Assembly: GCF_910591885.1 (NCBI RefSeq)
Contig: NC_063282.1
Coordinates: 4,528,001 to 4,592,000, forward strand
Direction: 5' to 3'
Length of the DNA: 64,000 bases
DNA from: Bombus terrestris
Taxonomy: Eukaryota; Arthropoda; Insecta; Hymenoptera; Apidae
Shown in pieces: positions 1 to 11,325 of this stretch. The notes under the pieces were generated by a model. That model saw only the letters and a list, made by a program, of their open reading frames with translations. It was not told the origin of the DNA and made no database searches. The translations under genes and the position numbers were made by a program. How positions within the stretch are numbered: the first letter of the stretch is position 1; the number at the start of each line of letters is the position of its first letter.

Positions 1-890
1 CGAGGAACGTTACTCAATGGCACAAATACACACGAGATACATATCTACGAAATAAAGGTGACACGCGCATAAATTAGTAACTTCAATGTTATAAATTAAT
101 GATTAAATCGCTAATAAGTAAGGGAAAGTCTTTTTCGATCTTTACGTTTAATCAAAAATAGCTGAATCGAATATTTCATGTATATATTCGACGATATACC
201 CTTGACAAGGTTTTAGAAGGTTGCTCGAAAGGGGGCGATTTTTATCGTTGTTATGAAAAGTGATTTTTCCATTACAACATAAATCAATTCTAAGCATATA
301 CTATTGTTCAACGATTAATTATTAAATAAATACATCTAATATGTTTTCGCACACTCAGCTGTTTACTTGCTAGTATAAGATTATGTTAGAGTATCGTTTT
401 AGATCAATTATCAATTTAATTACTTATTCTATATAATAACGTCTGTAATTTGTCTTTGATATACGATCGGATTCTATCTTTGCTGTGTATTTGAATAAAC
501 CGGGCTCGTTCAAATGGACTATAGAATTACAATCGTTGCGATGTTACAAATTGCAGAGGGCGTGAAAAGCACTCTGATTATCTTCAAAGCCGGTATTTCA
601 GAACGTGCAACACGAGGTTCTATTTAACGTCACATCTATTCTGTGTTTGGTGAATGGTAATAACGCGAAAATCAAACGCTTCCAATCTACGTCAATTACG
701 TCACAGACGAGTATACAGCAATCCTATTATTAGTCAATGATTACGTATTCTACACAATTTTCGATATCGAATGCGTATGTTTTAGAGGTCGTTAGAAGAT
801 GGTGTTTAAAATCAAACCAGTCGATGATCGAACTGAAACTATATTCCATAATTTCCTGTGAATTCTACTTTACCAGCAGATAATACTCAC
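1..890. other. AT-rich non-coding stretch
   Basis: This stretch has no frame of useful length, no splice-site pair that I trust and no recognisable repeat. It is AT-rich with scattered short A/T runs. It looks like intron or intergenic DNA next to the minus-strand candidate micro-exon that ends it. Confidence 0.6.
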
Positions 891-920
891 CGTGCAAAGC
901 AGTTGGAGGATAACAGACCC
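891..920 (-). CDS. candidate 30-nt micro-exon (unassigned)
   Basis: On the minus strand a 3' splice site (pyrimidine-leaning stretch ending CTATTACAG at about 921-929) is followed after 30 nt by a strong 5' splice site, CACG|GTGAGTATT. The 30 nt have no stop in any frame; one frame reads GSVILQLLCT, another VCYPPTALH. The length is a multiple of three, so it would be a frame-preserving micro-exon. I do not recognise the peptide and see no partner exon nearby, so the evidence is splice signals only. It could be a chance pairing of sites. Confidence 0.25.
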
Positions 921-1670
921 CTGTAATAGGTAGACGTAAAGAAACCTTTGAGTGACGAATTTCAACCAACCAGGTGGCGCTAGCACTCAAATTTCATCGC
1001 TTCCGATAGTCTGGCAATTTTAAATATCATTTTTCAACAATATCGTCCTTGTTCTTCAATAATGCTATAATCGTGGTAAAGTGGTAAACAACACGGTTAA
1101 ATACTCGAACGAATAAATTTTCTATTACATTCACGTTTCTGGGACGCTGTTTCCGCTTTCCAAATATACGATTATTCACTCATCTGGTGTCTAATCATTA
1201 CAAACAAGCTCACGTATCGCCACTGAAACGATCGGGGGTGGCTACCTGTCGGAAATTTCTCGGCGTTCGAATCGTAGTTTCCTCGATCGTTCAACTCGTC
1301 GAATTGTATTGAGCGAGGTTAAAAGCCCGGGAGCGCGGCACTTCAAAGGGCAATGTGCACGCGTGCATAACTTATTGATGAGCTTCCACCTTTCATCGAA
1401 AGTTCACGGGCTCTTTTTGACGGAAAAAACAATCAGTATTCGACGAGGTTCACCGAAAGTATCCGTTTCGTCCACGGAATCGCCTCTCATTAAAACACGT
1501 GTTTTCTTTCCACATAAAATATCTACTACTTACAGTCGTCACCCACGATGAATAACGATTTTTATAAGAAAAAAGAGAACAACGGCATACAGCTCGATTG
1601 AAGGGGCCGCTACAATAAGGAGACAACGACATTTCCCACCAAATTCAGTAAAACAGGAAGAATCGTGTAT

Positions 1671-1692
1671 AAAAAAAAAAAAAAAAAAAAAA
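1671..1692 (+). repeat. poly-A run
   Basis: About 22 consecutive A residues. There is no target-site duplication or upstream element body that would mark it as a retrotransposon tail, so it is recorded as a homopolymer. Confidence 0.9.
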
Positions 1693-2484
1693 TCATTTAC
1701 TAAATATACAGGAAACAATGGTCAAATATTACTTTTCTAATATACCACCACATTTGACGGTTTTGATGTTCCTCTAACAAACGATCGAATTATTTCGAGT
1801 CGTAGCACTTTTGAAATACGTACACGTGCGAATTATCGGAGCTGTCTCCTTGTTATAAACTTCTCCTCGATTGAAGAGATTGCCGTGACGAGAAGGCAGC
1901 TTCACTTTTAAGAATCTCGAACGAACCGAAAAATACCATCTCACAGTCAGTCAAAATCGAATCGCTTCTGCCGACACACTATAATCGATTAATAATCATA
2001 GTAATGGATTTTCATTCGAATTACCGAAAAGTGGAGCTGCTTCCTTATTGCTGCCTTCGATCGTGCAAATCTTGAACTCGCTTTCGAGCATCGTAGCTGG
2101 CGATCGTTGACGAAGTGGCGTCGGTAAGAAGAGGAATGCTCCCTGGGATCTGGATCGTATCCACGCGAAAGGACACGACGTGGACCGATTTTTCTTGCGC
2201 GTGCTCGTTGGTTGGCCGGTAATTGGCCGTCATCCGGAACCGTCGGAGCGTCCTCGCGAGACGGACTAAACATCGGTAGAAGTCGAACTGCGCCGCGTCC
2301 ATAAATCAATTAATTTTAGCCAGTTCGATATGCCAGGCTGGCTTAATTTAAATTCTTTCGGAAGCCTTTGGAATCGGTGGTGAGCTGGGGGCCTCGATAG
2401 AGCGGAGGCCAAAACCGCGCGTCCACCGACGTCGAACGACGCCGTCCAGAAGCCTTTGGTGGGGGTTGATTGGTGACTTACGGC

Positions 2485-2885
2485 CGGTAGAAAGACGAAG
2501 AGAACGGCAGGGAATAAAAGAGAGAAAGGAGGCAGAGGAGAGCAGACGCCACCTTAAGTATTTCTGATCGAATTCCAAATGGCTGGTTCGTCGTCCGGTC
2601 GGACGGTCGGTAAGAATTCAAACCATGACGAGCAAATGGACAAGAGCGTGCGTCGTTTCGATCGTGAAACACACAGAGGGGACACGAGGAGGGACCTCGG
2701 CTTCGCTCTGCGCGAAACAGAGAAAGACAGAGACAGGCAAAATAAGCAGCGGTGAAAATCGTCGCGCAAAAAGCCGACCAGAGCCGCACACGAGTTCCTC
2801 GGGCTAATCAGTTCGCGGGTCGATCGATGAACTCTGTCGATACACGCTTCGTTTTCCCTCTTTTTTACTCTTTCCTCGACTGTCG
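2485..2885 (+). repeat. purine-rich tract followed by pyrimidine-rich tract
   Basis: The plus strand is strongly A/G-biased at about 2485-2575 and again at 2660-2760, then C/T-biased at about 2845-2885. This is one of the weaker examples of the purine-then-pyrimidine arrangement that recurs in the window. The overlapping short frames on both strands are explained by this bias. Confidence 0.5.
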
Positions 2886-3306
2886 CCGTAGCTTCATGTA
2901 CGAGATCGAAACTGCCAATAGTTCTTACGTAATTCTAACTCTCCCTTCGGTAAGATCAAAGACCCAATCGATACGATTATTTATAGGATTCGTTAGATAG
3001 CATTCGTTGGATGCTGTAATTCATCATAATGCAACGCTCTTTTAAGGTACTTTGGGAAACGATCGAGAATCGAACGGTTGGCTAACTATGGAGTAGAAGA
3101 AGCTGCAACTTCGTAATCGGATGAAGCGTGTTTCTCTGGAGAAGTGACTTTTCTGAATCGTTTACATTCCCAACGAAGTTCTATTCACGAACTTTCGAAA
3201 TGAAGTTCTTATTAATTTCAACTTTTCGTCGAGGGTCGTTCTTTCTAAATTTTTCACTCGAAAAGTAGTGAAAATCTTAAATTATTCTGATTGTACATTT
3301 TTCCAG

Positions 3307-3489
3307 CGAAGCTACGCTATTGAGATATTCATGCACGTACACAAGAACTGTAACATCGTACAGACTTTGACAACTATGTATCAACGACGTACGATTCGGT
3401 CAGATTCTTCGAAAGATGGTAAACAATCTAAGCGTGGACATAGAAGAAAGTGTAAATCATCCAAAACGCGCTTATCCCCGAAGTTGTAG
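3307..3489 (+). CDS. candidate terminal exon, 60 codons (unassigned)
   Basis: A good acceptor (branch-like CTGAT, then a T-rich run ending TTTTTCCAG) precedes an open frame that starts in phase 0, runs 60 codons and ends at TAG (3487-3489). An AATAAA polyadenylation-type hexamer lies 17 nt after the stop, at 3507-3512. The peptide begins RSYAIEIFMHVHKNC and ends in a basic Ser/Lys/Arg-rich tail (SKRGHRRKCKSSK). An alternative donor exists inside it (AAGATG|GTAAAC near 3417). No domain is recognised. Acceptor, stop and poly-A hexamer together suit a last exon, but each is common by chance in AT-rich DNA. Confidence 0.22.
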   Translation, partial: RSYAIEIFMHVHKNCNIVQTLTTMYQRRTIRSDSSKDGKQSKRGHRRKCKSSKTRLSPKL

Positions 3490-4198
3490 TAAATTTCTAA
3501 ACGCATAATAAATACGTAGCATTTTCTCTCGGACGGATAGATAGCTCGGAGCACGAGCTTCCACTTCGAGTATTTAATGACGCCCATAGCTGTCCTCGGA
3601 TCACAGCCAGGGTGACAAGGGATGCAACGTCTGCTCTTCCATTTGGAAGATCAATTTTGCATAGGTCGTAAAGGGTAGGAAATCGCTTTTCATGAGAACG
3701 TAACGGGGATCGTATATGGAGCAAAATTCTCGACGATGAGACGTTGTTGCTGATTGTCGTTGAACATCGTCGGATGGTTAATTTCGTGGTAGGTTTCGAG
3801 TTTCGTTCGACGAATTTCCCGTGGAAACGTCTCGGGGACGAACGTTGGATTCGCTGGTGGTCGAAAGGAGGAGCAACGGTGAACGCCATTTTGTGTCTCA
3901 TCGGCTTGTAACGGCCGGCACAAAGCGCATCGCGTGCAAGCTAATGAGAGTAATCACTTAATAAAGGCGGCCCGGCATCGCGTGACGCTTTACACGCTCA
4001 TAACTGAGAATCAATATTTGATTTTCTGGTTTCTCTCTGCCGGCGCGGATCCTCACGTATCCTTGCCTTTTTCTTCCATCCGGTAAACAACACACGAAGC
4101 TGGCTAGCTTTTTTTTCCCCCGGATAGACGCCACTTTACGAGAAATAACATGCATTTTACTGCTCACCGAGAAATTGATCGTTTCTTCTCTGTTTCAG
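3490..4198. other. non-coding stretch
   Basis: No supported feature apart from the AATAAA hexamer near its start. Minus-strand frames at 3.5-3.9 kb have no splice or family support. The end of the stretch carries the pyrimidine-rich acceptor of the next candidate exon. Confidence 0.5.
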
Positions 4199-4306
4199 AC
4201 GGCCGCCACCATCTGATGGATGCTTCGACGGGTTCGGTCACGCTCATCGCCGTTTCCTTCGAACACCGACTAATGGAGACCCTTGTCAGCCAATTCGTCA
4301 GAATTC
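4199..4306 (+). CDS. candidate 108-nt internal exon (unassigned)
   Basis: This has one of the best 3' splice sites in the window: a long pyrimidine tract (GTTTCTTCTCTGTTTCAG) directly upstream. It ends at a good 5' site, AATTC|GTGAGTTT. The length is 36 codons exactly. One frame is open throughout and reads like an ordinary globular segment (GRHHLMDASTGSVTLIAVSF, then EHRLMETLVSQFVRI). It enters and leaves in the same phase, so it would behave as a cassette exon. A second frame is also open, so an untranslated exon is possible. No homologue is recognised and no partner exon is visible. Confidence 0.33.
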
Positions 4307-4549
4307 GTGAGTTTATGGACCAATCTGTTTATCTTAACAAATTGTATTTTACGATTTTTCGCCGAGGGAGTGCTCGCATGCGATTCCCCCCTTCTTTTAT
4401 CATTCTCGTTTTTTCTGTATCCACGCGCATGTTTTTGAAACAGTCTGACGTAATAACTTCTCTTCTGTTGGTATTTTCGTTGCTGATTATTGGAACGCAC
4501 AGGGGCACATCGACAGGCCGTGTCTCGTTTAACGCGGAAAAGCTTCTCA

Positions 4550-4700
4550 CTTGCGGACCTACTCGAAGATGGTATCCCGCTGGGGATACCCATCCACATG
4601 TTATTTGGCGATTAAGTTGGAAAAATTTACCAAATGTCCAGCTGGACAAATTGTAAAGTACAAATTAAATAATAAAAAACCTTGCGGACCTAACGAGGAT
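4550..4700 (+). repeat. weak local direct repeat, spacing about 131 bp
   Basis: The string CTTGCGGACCTA occurs at 4550 and again at 4681, each followed by a related CGARGATG segment. Similarity outside these 20-odd positions is poor. It may be the remnant of a tandem duplication or chance. Confidence 0.3.
4635..4648. repeat. 14-bp perfect palindrome
   Basis: TGTCCAGCTGGACA is self-complementary and contains the E-box core CAGCTG. There is no nearby evidence of regulatory use. Confidence 0.6.
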
Positions 4701-5491
4701 GACGCTCAAAGGGACAGTACACCTGTGTGAGACTTACAATTTTTTAATCATCACTTTGTAAAATTAAATTTGCATTTAGCGCCCTAAATACAGATTCACG
4801 AAGGTACTCGAATATTTGTAGGTAATTTTATAGGTAGTAAGATCGTCGTTCATACTTTTGTACTAAACATACGTTTGCAGCGAATACCTTGCAATTTCCA
4901 TACACATTTTCGAACAGGTTTCAAATTTTACCGATATAATCGCGACAGTCTTATTACAGTATTAATGCAATTTCAAAATGTTCGATCTTTCTCTACAGTA
5001 AAGATTCAGATACTTCCGTAAATCGGTGTATCATTGTAAAATGCCGCGTTCCTTTCCTGTTCAGTAGCTTCCTTCTGACGTTAATTTCATTGTTTAACCT
5101 TCTAAACAATTACCATAGAAAATTCCAACACTAATTAATTAAGATGAGACCGCTAAAATTCCTCGGATAATATTCCAAGAAGCTTAACTCGTGCAGATCG
5201 CGTTTTCCTTTTTTTAACGATTCCATATCTCACGATCGAAATCGTACGGGTCCTGCTTTTTGTTATTCCGCGGCGATGAGATCTGGTAACGATCGGTTCC
5301 CACATGGTGGAATTAGCATCGTGTCGTCATCAGTCACTCGTTTTGACACGCCGAAAATAAATAGTCCGGTTGATCTGGCGGAGGACAGAGACTCGGCCAG
5401 GGCAAAAGACAGACGAAGAGAAGGGAAAAGAGAAAAAAGGGGTAGAAGGACCCGATGACTTTGATTCGCAGATCGTTTCTATCGAGATTCG

Positions 5492-5510
5492 TTCACGAAC
5501 CATTCGTGAA
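5492..5510. repeat. 19-bp inverted repeat, 8-bp arms
   Basis: TTCACGAA and TTCGTGAA are exact reverse complements separated by CCA. The TTC/GAA spacing resembles a heat-shock element but is one base too wide in the middle, so that assignment is not made. Confidence 0.6.
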
Positions 5511-7345
5511 AAGTTCGATCAACCGGCGATTCGCGGCGCAAATTTTCCACACATGATCGCGCCTCTCCATCCATCAAATCTCTCACGTGGTTCCCGTGGA
5601 TTTCTAGCGGAGTATAATCGAGTCCAGAAATCCATTTGTCATTCCACGCGTCTAACTTTCTTTCGATCCGTAGAGAAACCGATTCTTTTCCTTTTTCACG
5701 TGAATCTGTACCATCGAAGGTCTCCCTTTCCGAATCAAGGTTTCTAGGTTCTTGGCTTTTTTCTTCTTTTTGGCGGGGTTGATAAAATTGATGAATCTCG
5801 AGAGTCTGTCGATCGCTGTCTGAGAGGGGAACGATTTTTTTTAATAATCAAGCGAATAAAAGAAATAGCCAGGAGTATCATTTACAGTTTCGTCCAGTGG
5901 TTGAGTTAAAGTTATTTTATGAGACTTATTCGGTGTATCAATATAGAAGTAAACAAGTCAAATATTGAGACCTTGAGCGGGTATAAAAATAATTTTTAAC
6001 CACGTCTAATCTAAATAAACTTAAGGCGAATTTGATGTGATTTATTGATACAAAAAAAAAAGAGAACAGTCTACGTTGATACATCAAGAACTAGCCAATT
6101 TCGTTCTTCTACGTTTACAAATATGAAATATATCTCTGTACGTATAATAGACACGAAACATTTTTGAGATAATCGTTCCGATGTGGTCATTCTTGCAGAA
6201 GTTTTGAAAATAATTGACTTTTTTTTACGTAATCCTAATGTAGTCATATATCTACGTTTCTCTTAATAACTTTTTAATCTTCTAGCGAGTTTATTCGTAA
6301 GAGGATACGAAATAGCACTTATTTTTTCGAAGTAAGTTTGTAGGCCAGAAAAAAAACCTATTATCTGTACGTTTTAAAATTAGCGAACTGTGCCCGGGGG
6401 TTAGGGGATGTTGGAGGGAAAGGAAAGGGTCGGAGTCCAGGTGAAAATCGAATTTTTATCCAGCCGGTCCGTACAAAATTCTAATTTGACGTTAGAAACT
6501 GACGAGCAAAAGGGTGAAAAAAGAAGCGGGGAGTTCATTTCACCCCTTGGGAAAGGATTTTTACGTATTATGGCCACGTACCCGTCTCGCAGCCGTGCTC
6601 GAAAGGGTGAGACTGAGGGTTGAAATCGTAGAAAATGATAAACAGGGTGAATCTTATTCAAATAGAAAGACAAGATCCTGGATTTGTGCAAGGAACCCCA
6701 GGATTCTCTAATACGTACCTTCGCTTCTACCTGAGTCATGGGAAAAAGCCACGGGACATTCAACTTTTCTATCAGGTTTTTTTTTCTCCTTTTAACATGT
6801 TCACTGTGTATTACCATTACCGGACTAAGAAATTCTGTGCAATTTTATATTTCGCCATATACAGAATCGATATGACATATTGAGACTCCTACGCGAAGAA
6901 TTTATATAAAGATTCATCTTGCTCGTTAAATATCGTCTTTTGCATATTATATATTTTTTACGCGCTATGTTTACTGCGTAGATTAAAAAATGTAGCGAAT
7001 AGATATCATCAGTCTATTTATTATAAACGATTCTATATACTAAAAAAATCATTTTTATTCAAAACCTATTTCTATATGCTACGACATTATACCTCGTACG
7101 AATTATTGCTACAATTTCGTGACTTTTAAGCCATGTTGTAGGTTCGTGCCGGTACCATACGTGTAACATACACTCACATTCATGCACAGTGAACGCGTTA
7201 ATCCTTAACCACACAAATACTATCAACTGTTGGAAACAATAAAATTCTAATTTAACTAGTTCTTACTTGGCGAACTATTAAATCAGAATCGTGAAACGTA
7301 ATCCATCAGACCGTCAGATCGTTCCACCGATAGCTCTTTCGGAAA

Positions 7346-8350
7346 TAATCTCGAGGAGTGGAAACAACGAAACGCAAGTGGCGAAGAGAAAAAGAAGGAA
7401 GACGAGTTAGGGGAGGAAAGGTTAATGGATCCTGGCTCGATCTTTCGTTCCGTTGGAACGCGATCGCCACGAACGAAACCGACACCGCGTGCACCAGGAT
7501 ATTCCGCCGCAGGATCGGGCATCTCCGCGCGCAGACAGTATCACGATCTAGCGTCAAACCCGATCAAAAGCCACTGCTGGCTTTGGTAGGGTGCCGAGAA
7601 CCGGCTCGAAGGACCAGCTAAAAAAGAAAACGAGCCTCGGCATCGAAACGCGCGAGCTCCGAGTTGTGTAAGTTCGAAAATTCGGAATCCCTTGAGAAAA
7701 CACAGCTGGTGGAGCGAAGCAGGTAACGCGCGCGAGGGTTCCGTCAAATCTGGAAGAACGCGCACGCACGACGACGAACAATGTTCAGCCAAGATCTGCC
7801 TCTGTGAAGTAGAGGGGAAAAATAAAAAAGAAAAAGACAGAGAAAGAAACTCTAGAATGGCCATGAGATGACATCTTGCGCAATTTTGTTTTTTTTTTTT
7901 TCTTCTTTTCTCTTCTTTTTCGTCCCTTTCTCTGTCAACTGTACGTCTTCCCCAACTGGTCCTTCCTCATTCAAACAGCGCGACAGATTCAAAGGGTTTA
8001 CAGGAGGGATATTCGATTTCCTCCTCCTCGATCTCGGGCCTCCCCACCATCCCACCCTTTCTACTCCGAACCTACCTGCCCTACTGTTTTCGCTTCTCGG
8101 GTTACTAAAGACGCGGAAATCCAGAAATCGCGAAGCTTGCTCAGAGAGATCTTTCATTCGTACCCCTCTGCTTTTGGTGATTCAATGGATCTTGCTGCTC
8201 TCTCCCCTTGCTCAGTCTCTCCCACTCTCCACCTCTTTTTCGTCCCTGTAAAGGTCCTCCTTCGATGCCCCCTTCTCTGCTTCTTGCCGGTGTTTTCTCC
8301 TTTCTTCCGTCGGAACTATCCGGGGTTCTTAACCCCTTTTTTTCCATCAG
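7346..8350 (+). repeat. purine-rich then pyrimidine-rich region
   Basis: The plus strand is purine-rich at about 7350-7430 and 7800-7860, then switches near 7880 to almost 470 bases dominated by C and T. Long frames on both strands here (up to about 160 codons) are rich in Ser, Leu, Pro and Phe on one strand and Arg, Glu and Lys on the other, as expected from the bias. They are not annotated as genes. Confidence 0.65.
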
Positions 8351-8390
8351 CTGCCACGTAACAGCTGTATACGCCGGGCAGGCTCGAGGC

Positions 8391-8445
8391 GGGCGCGCGC
8401 GTGCTTTGTGCGTGCTGCACGCGTGTGTGTGCGTGCGACGCGTGA
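8391..8445. repeat. alternating GC/GT-rich patch
   Basis: A CpG-dense run of alternating purine-pyrimidine steps (GCGCGCGCGTG, then GCACGCGTGTGTGTGCGTGCG). Such sequence can adopt left-handed DNA. No gene start is seen beside it. Confidence 0.5.
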
Positions 8446-8769
8446 ACGTCGTTCCGCTCGAGTTTCGATATTATCCGCGGTCCTTATCTCGCTTTAGCAT
8501 CAGCGGCCAACGATTTCCCGCGCTCATAGGTCCCCGTGAGCACGCCGTTCTATGGCTTTATGGGATTTTCGAGTTTGTTTTTCTTGTAGTTCTCGAAACG
8601 CCAAGGGAGGAGGGAAAGGTATCTCGGCCGTGCGTATTGTTTGCTCGAATAGAGCTGCGAGAGAGACGGAAAGGGTGATCGGTTAAATTGCGACGCTTGG
8701 ATATTATTGCCTTTATAGGTCTCGAGTACGACTTTAAGAGACGGCGACAAATTCGGGTTTGCTTATTTA

Positions 8770-8800
8770 GCCTGGCCAGGCTGAAGTTTCTATAGAAACT
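8770..8800. repeat. two adjacent perfect palindromes
   Basis: GCCTGGCCAGGC (8770-8781, 12 bp) is followed three bases later by AGTTTCTATAGAAACT (8785-8800, 16 bp). Both are exactly self-complementary. Possible roles are dimer binding sites or a cruciform-prone spot; nothing else in the sequence distinguishes these. Confidence 0.7.
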
Positions 8801-11278
8801 CTGATCATTTGTTTCATATTCTTTTTAACTGAATCGCCATTGCGGCGGTTAACGAGAAGAACTGTTTCTCGACGCCTTATATTCCGATCTGATATATTTT
8901 CTAATTCTGAATAATTTTATTTCGATTCTCGATCTAATATATAGATAGGAATATATGTATTTGAGTTAAAAAATTACGTCTAGTAAGAACTTGGAGGATC
9001 AAGGTTCAGAAAGAAGCTGATAAATTTCACGTTTTATTCTCAGGCAACGAACGACTTGCCTTCCTACATCGTACATTGCAAGATTGCATAATGGTAAATG
9101 GTAAATTTCAGAGACAATGCTTGTAACGTTATCGTTTTCCTACTTTCTACTTCCCAATTTATGCAGTTGATCGACGTGGCTGCCAAGATTCGACAACTTG
9201 GTAAAAGCTTCAGAAAATTTATAATTCTAAAGTGACAGATTTTAATCAGCCGACGCAATCGCTACGTCGATCGTCGTATTAGCTGCTTGACATTGCAGAC
9301 GTATGTATATGTGGAGCTGTTTCTCCGAAGTGGTGGTTCTGTTTAGTTATTCGAGGCATGTTCCATTTGTATCGAGCTGCCAAAGTGTTTCAATGGCAAT
9401 AGCCGAGAGACTGATAGTTCTCAAGAATGTTCGTGTACTCCGTCTACGCTAATAATAATAAAGCTTCTATGAGGTTGGTTAGAGCGTGGATCGCTGGGAA
9501 ACTCGTGGTGCTCCCACGCGAACTTCAAAGGCCAGCCATTATCGCGGGCAAATATTTAGAGGGAGACGCGATGTTCGTTGCGTCTCTTCGTCACCGAATT
9601 GCCGGACGAGGCTCTGTTGTTTGGGTAATTGAATTCGGACAACTTCGAGTGGCCGAGAGGGACGGTTCACGGGCGGAGTGTCTGAAAAATCTCGAGTCAG
9701 AGGCCCGAGGCGTGATCCCCCGCTCGAAACGTGACTCGCGTGAAATTCCCGAGATCTTACCAAGGCCCCGTAGAAAAGGAGAGGCCTGAAGAAGAAGGAG
9801 AGGTAGAGGAGAAAAAAGAAAAATCCTGTTTCGGGGATCGTGGATCGGCTTAGTGTCGTCTATGGATCTAACCGTGTACGAAACGAAAGGATCCAGCTCT
9901 TTGAAAGGTAGGAGTCACTGTAAAAATAGGCCGAGATAATGGAAGCATTGAATGGATACACGTGTCTCGGAGAAAAAGATAGGAAGAAAAATCCTCAAGA
10001 ATCTTTTCCTCGTCAATGACTTCTACAATCGTCCTATTTATTCCTCTACACTTTCCATTTTTCTTGGTTTTACGTTGATTTCTGCGAGGCTAGTCGTTCC
10101 GTGGAATGAAACGTTCGAAGAACGATAAGAATTTGGAATACTTAGATCGTCATGAATTTGTACGTTGGGCATAACTCATATGTCAAATACCTAATCAAAT
10201 ATCTTTTGTCCACTGTTTTAATAAAAATTTGTCGTATGCTGAATTTTTTTTATTTACATTGGGACTTACTTTTATTGTGTTTTATGTTCCTTCAACGTGA
10301 TTATTGCAAATACATATGCAGCAAAACGTTAAGTATACAACGCGGGTAATCACCCTAAGGATATAATAAGCGTCGAATATGATCTCGCTGAATGTTTCAC
10401 TTTATTAACATAATGGACGGTCGATTATTTAAATATTTCCCATGACGGTGTTATTAAAACTCTAAAATGTTTCGTACAACATATACGATACAATCGTGAA
10501 AAATGTCTACAAGGGTTGGAATCATCAGAAAACGCGTATGTTGGTAAATGGGCATGTTGGATGGACATAAATGGATATGTTGGTAAAACGTGAACGAATT
10601 GCTACAAGCGAAGTAACGTGTCTTGAGATTCGTCTCACGGTCCCAAAAATTGATCTCCCTCCGACAGACGAAAGTCACTGGAGCCAGGCCACGGTTCGAG
10701 AGTTCGTTGCACCCTGTCTCGCCCTTTAAATTCCAGGCGTCTCCCCTCGTTCTCTCGAACACCCCCGCGCCAACTTCTCACTTTCGTGCCGGGTCTAGTG
10801 GCTCTTCCGATTCAAGAAATCCTCCGCTTCTCCGATCCAACTGTAAATTTTCTCTCTTGCCGTGGCACTCGAAGCCTCGTTTCACAAGCACCCAGCAGGC
10901 GATTCAATTAATTCTACGGCTTGCCCTCGCAGTTTGCTCGTTGGTCGCTTTTGATCGAGCAGAAGTTACTGAGAACGTGGTAATTTTGGCCGCGCTATCA
11001 CCCACCAGAGGCATCCTCTTCTCCGTCGTCTTCGTCATTTTTGGTGGCGTTCGGAGTTCAGACACCCAAAGTCGATGAGATAGCGACTTGAGAAACAGCA
11101 GGCACCGTGCATCCCTCTTTCCCTCTTTGACTCGCAGTCAATTCCTAAGAAAGGCACGCGCACATGGCCCGGCCCACTTATCGCACTCTTTTATAATTTT
11201 AGATTTCGGAATACCGCGGTGATTCGTGTTCCTGAGATTTCGTCTCGCGCCACTCGGCTTTTACTTTTACGATTGCAG
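8801..11278. other. non-coding stretch
   Basis: No supported gene. There is a purine-rich patch at about 9.78-9.83 kb and a copy of a dispersed repeat at 10.45-10.52 kb. The plus-strand frame at 9427-9789 (120 codons) and the one at 10623-11078 (151 codons) have no recognisable domain and no splice support. Confidence 0.45.
10455..10520 (+). repeat. dispersed repeat, copy 1
   Basis: This segment (core ATGTTTCGTACAAC, then GTCTACAAGGGTTGGAAT) is clearly similar along its length to 29829-29895 and more weakly to 47655-47715, in the same orientation. No terminal repeats or coding capacity were recognised. It is probably a fragment of an interspersed repeat family. Confidence 0.5.
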
Positions 11279-11325
11279 AGCAAACCTGATCGTTGTATGC
11301 CTAAATTGGATAATTTGCAACGAAC
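11279..11325 (+). CDS. candidate 47-nt exon (unassigned)
   Basis: A strong acceptor (CTTTTACTTTTACGATTGCAG) precedes 47 nt that end at a good donor, CGAAC|GTAAGAAG. Two frames are open; one reads SKPDRCMPKLDNLQR. The size is small, the peptide is not recognised, and the call rests on the splice-site pair alone. Confidence 0.25.

Larger units (their letters stand above)
921..3306. other. non-coding stretch with poly-A and purine-rich tracts
   Basis: No supported gene lies here. It contains a 22-nt poly-A run near 1.67 kb and purine-rich patches at about 2.49-2.58 and 2.66-2.77 kb. The short frames around 2.0-2.8 kb fall in GC-richer sequence on both strands at once, with no splice or family support, and are treated as chance. 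Confidence 0.5.
4307..7345. other. non-coding stretch
   Basis: AT-rich sequence with a GC-richer patch at 5.3-5.7 kb and another at 6.4-6.7 kb. The frames there overlap on both strands and have no splice or family support. Two short perfect inverted repeats (near 4.64 and 5.50 kb) and a weak local duplication (4.55-4.70 kb) are listed separately. Confidence 0.5.

Noticed and set aside
5492..5510. Heat-shock element
   Set aside because: TTC and GAA units are present but the central spacing is three bases instead of two.
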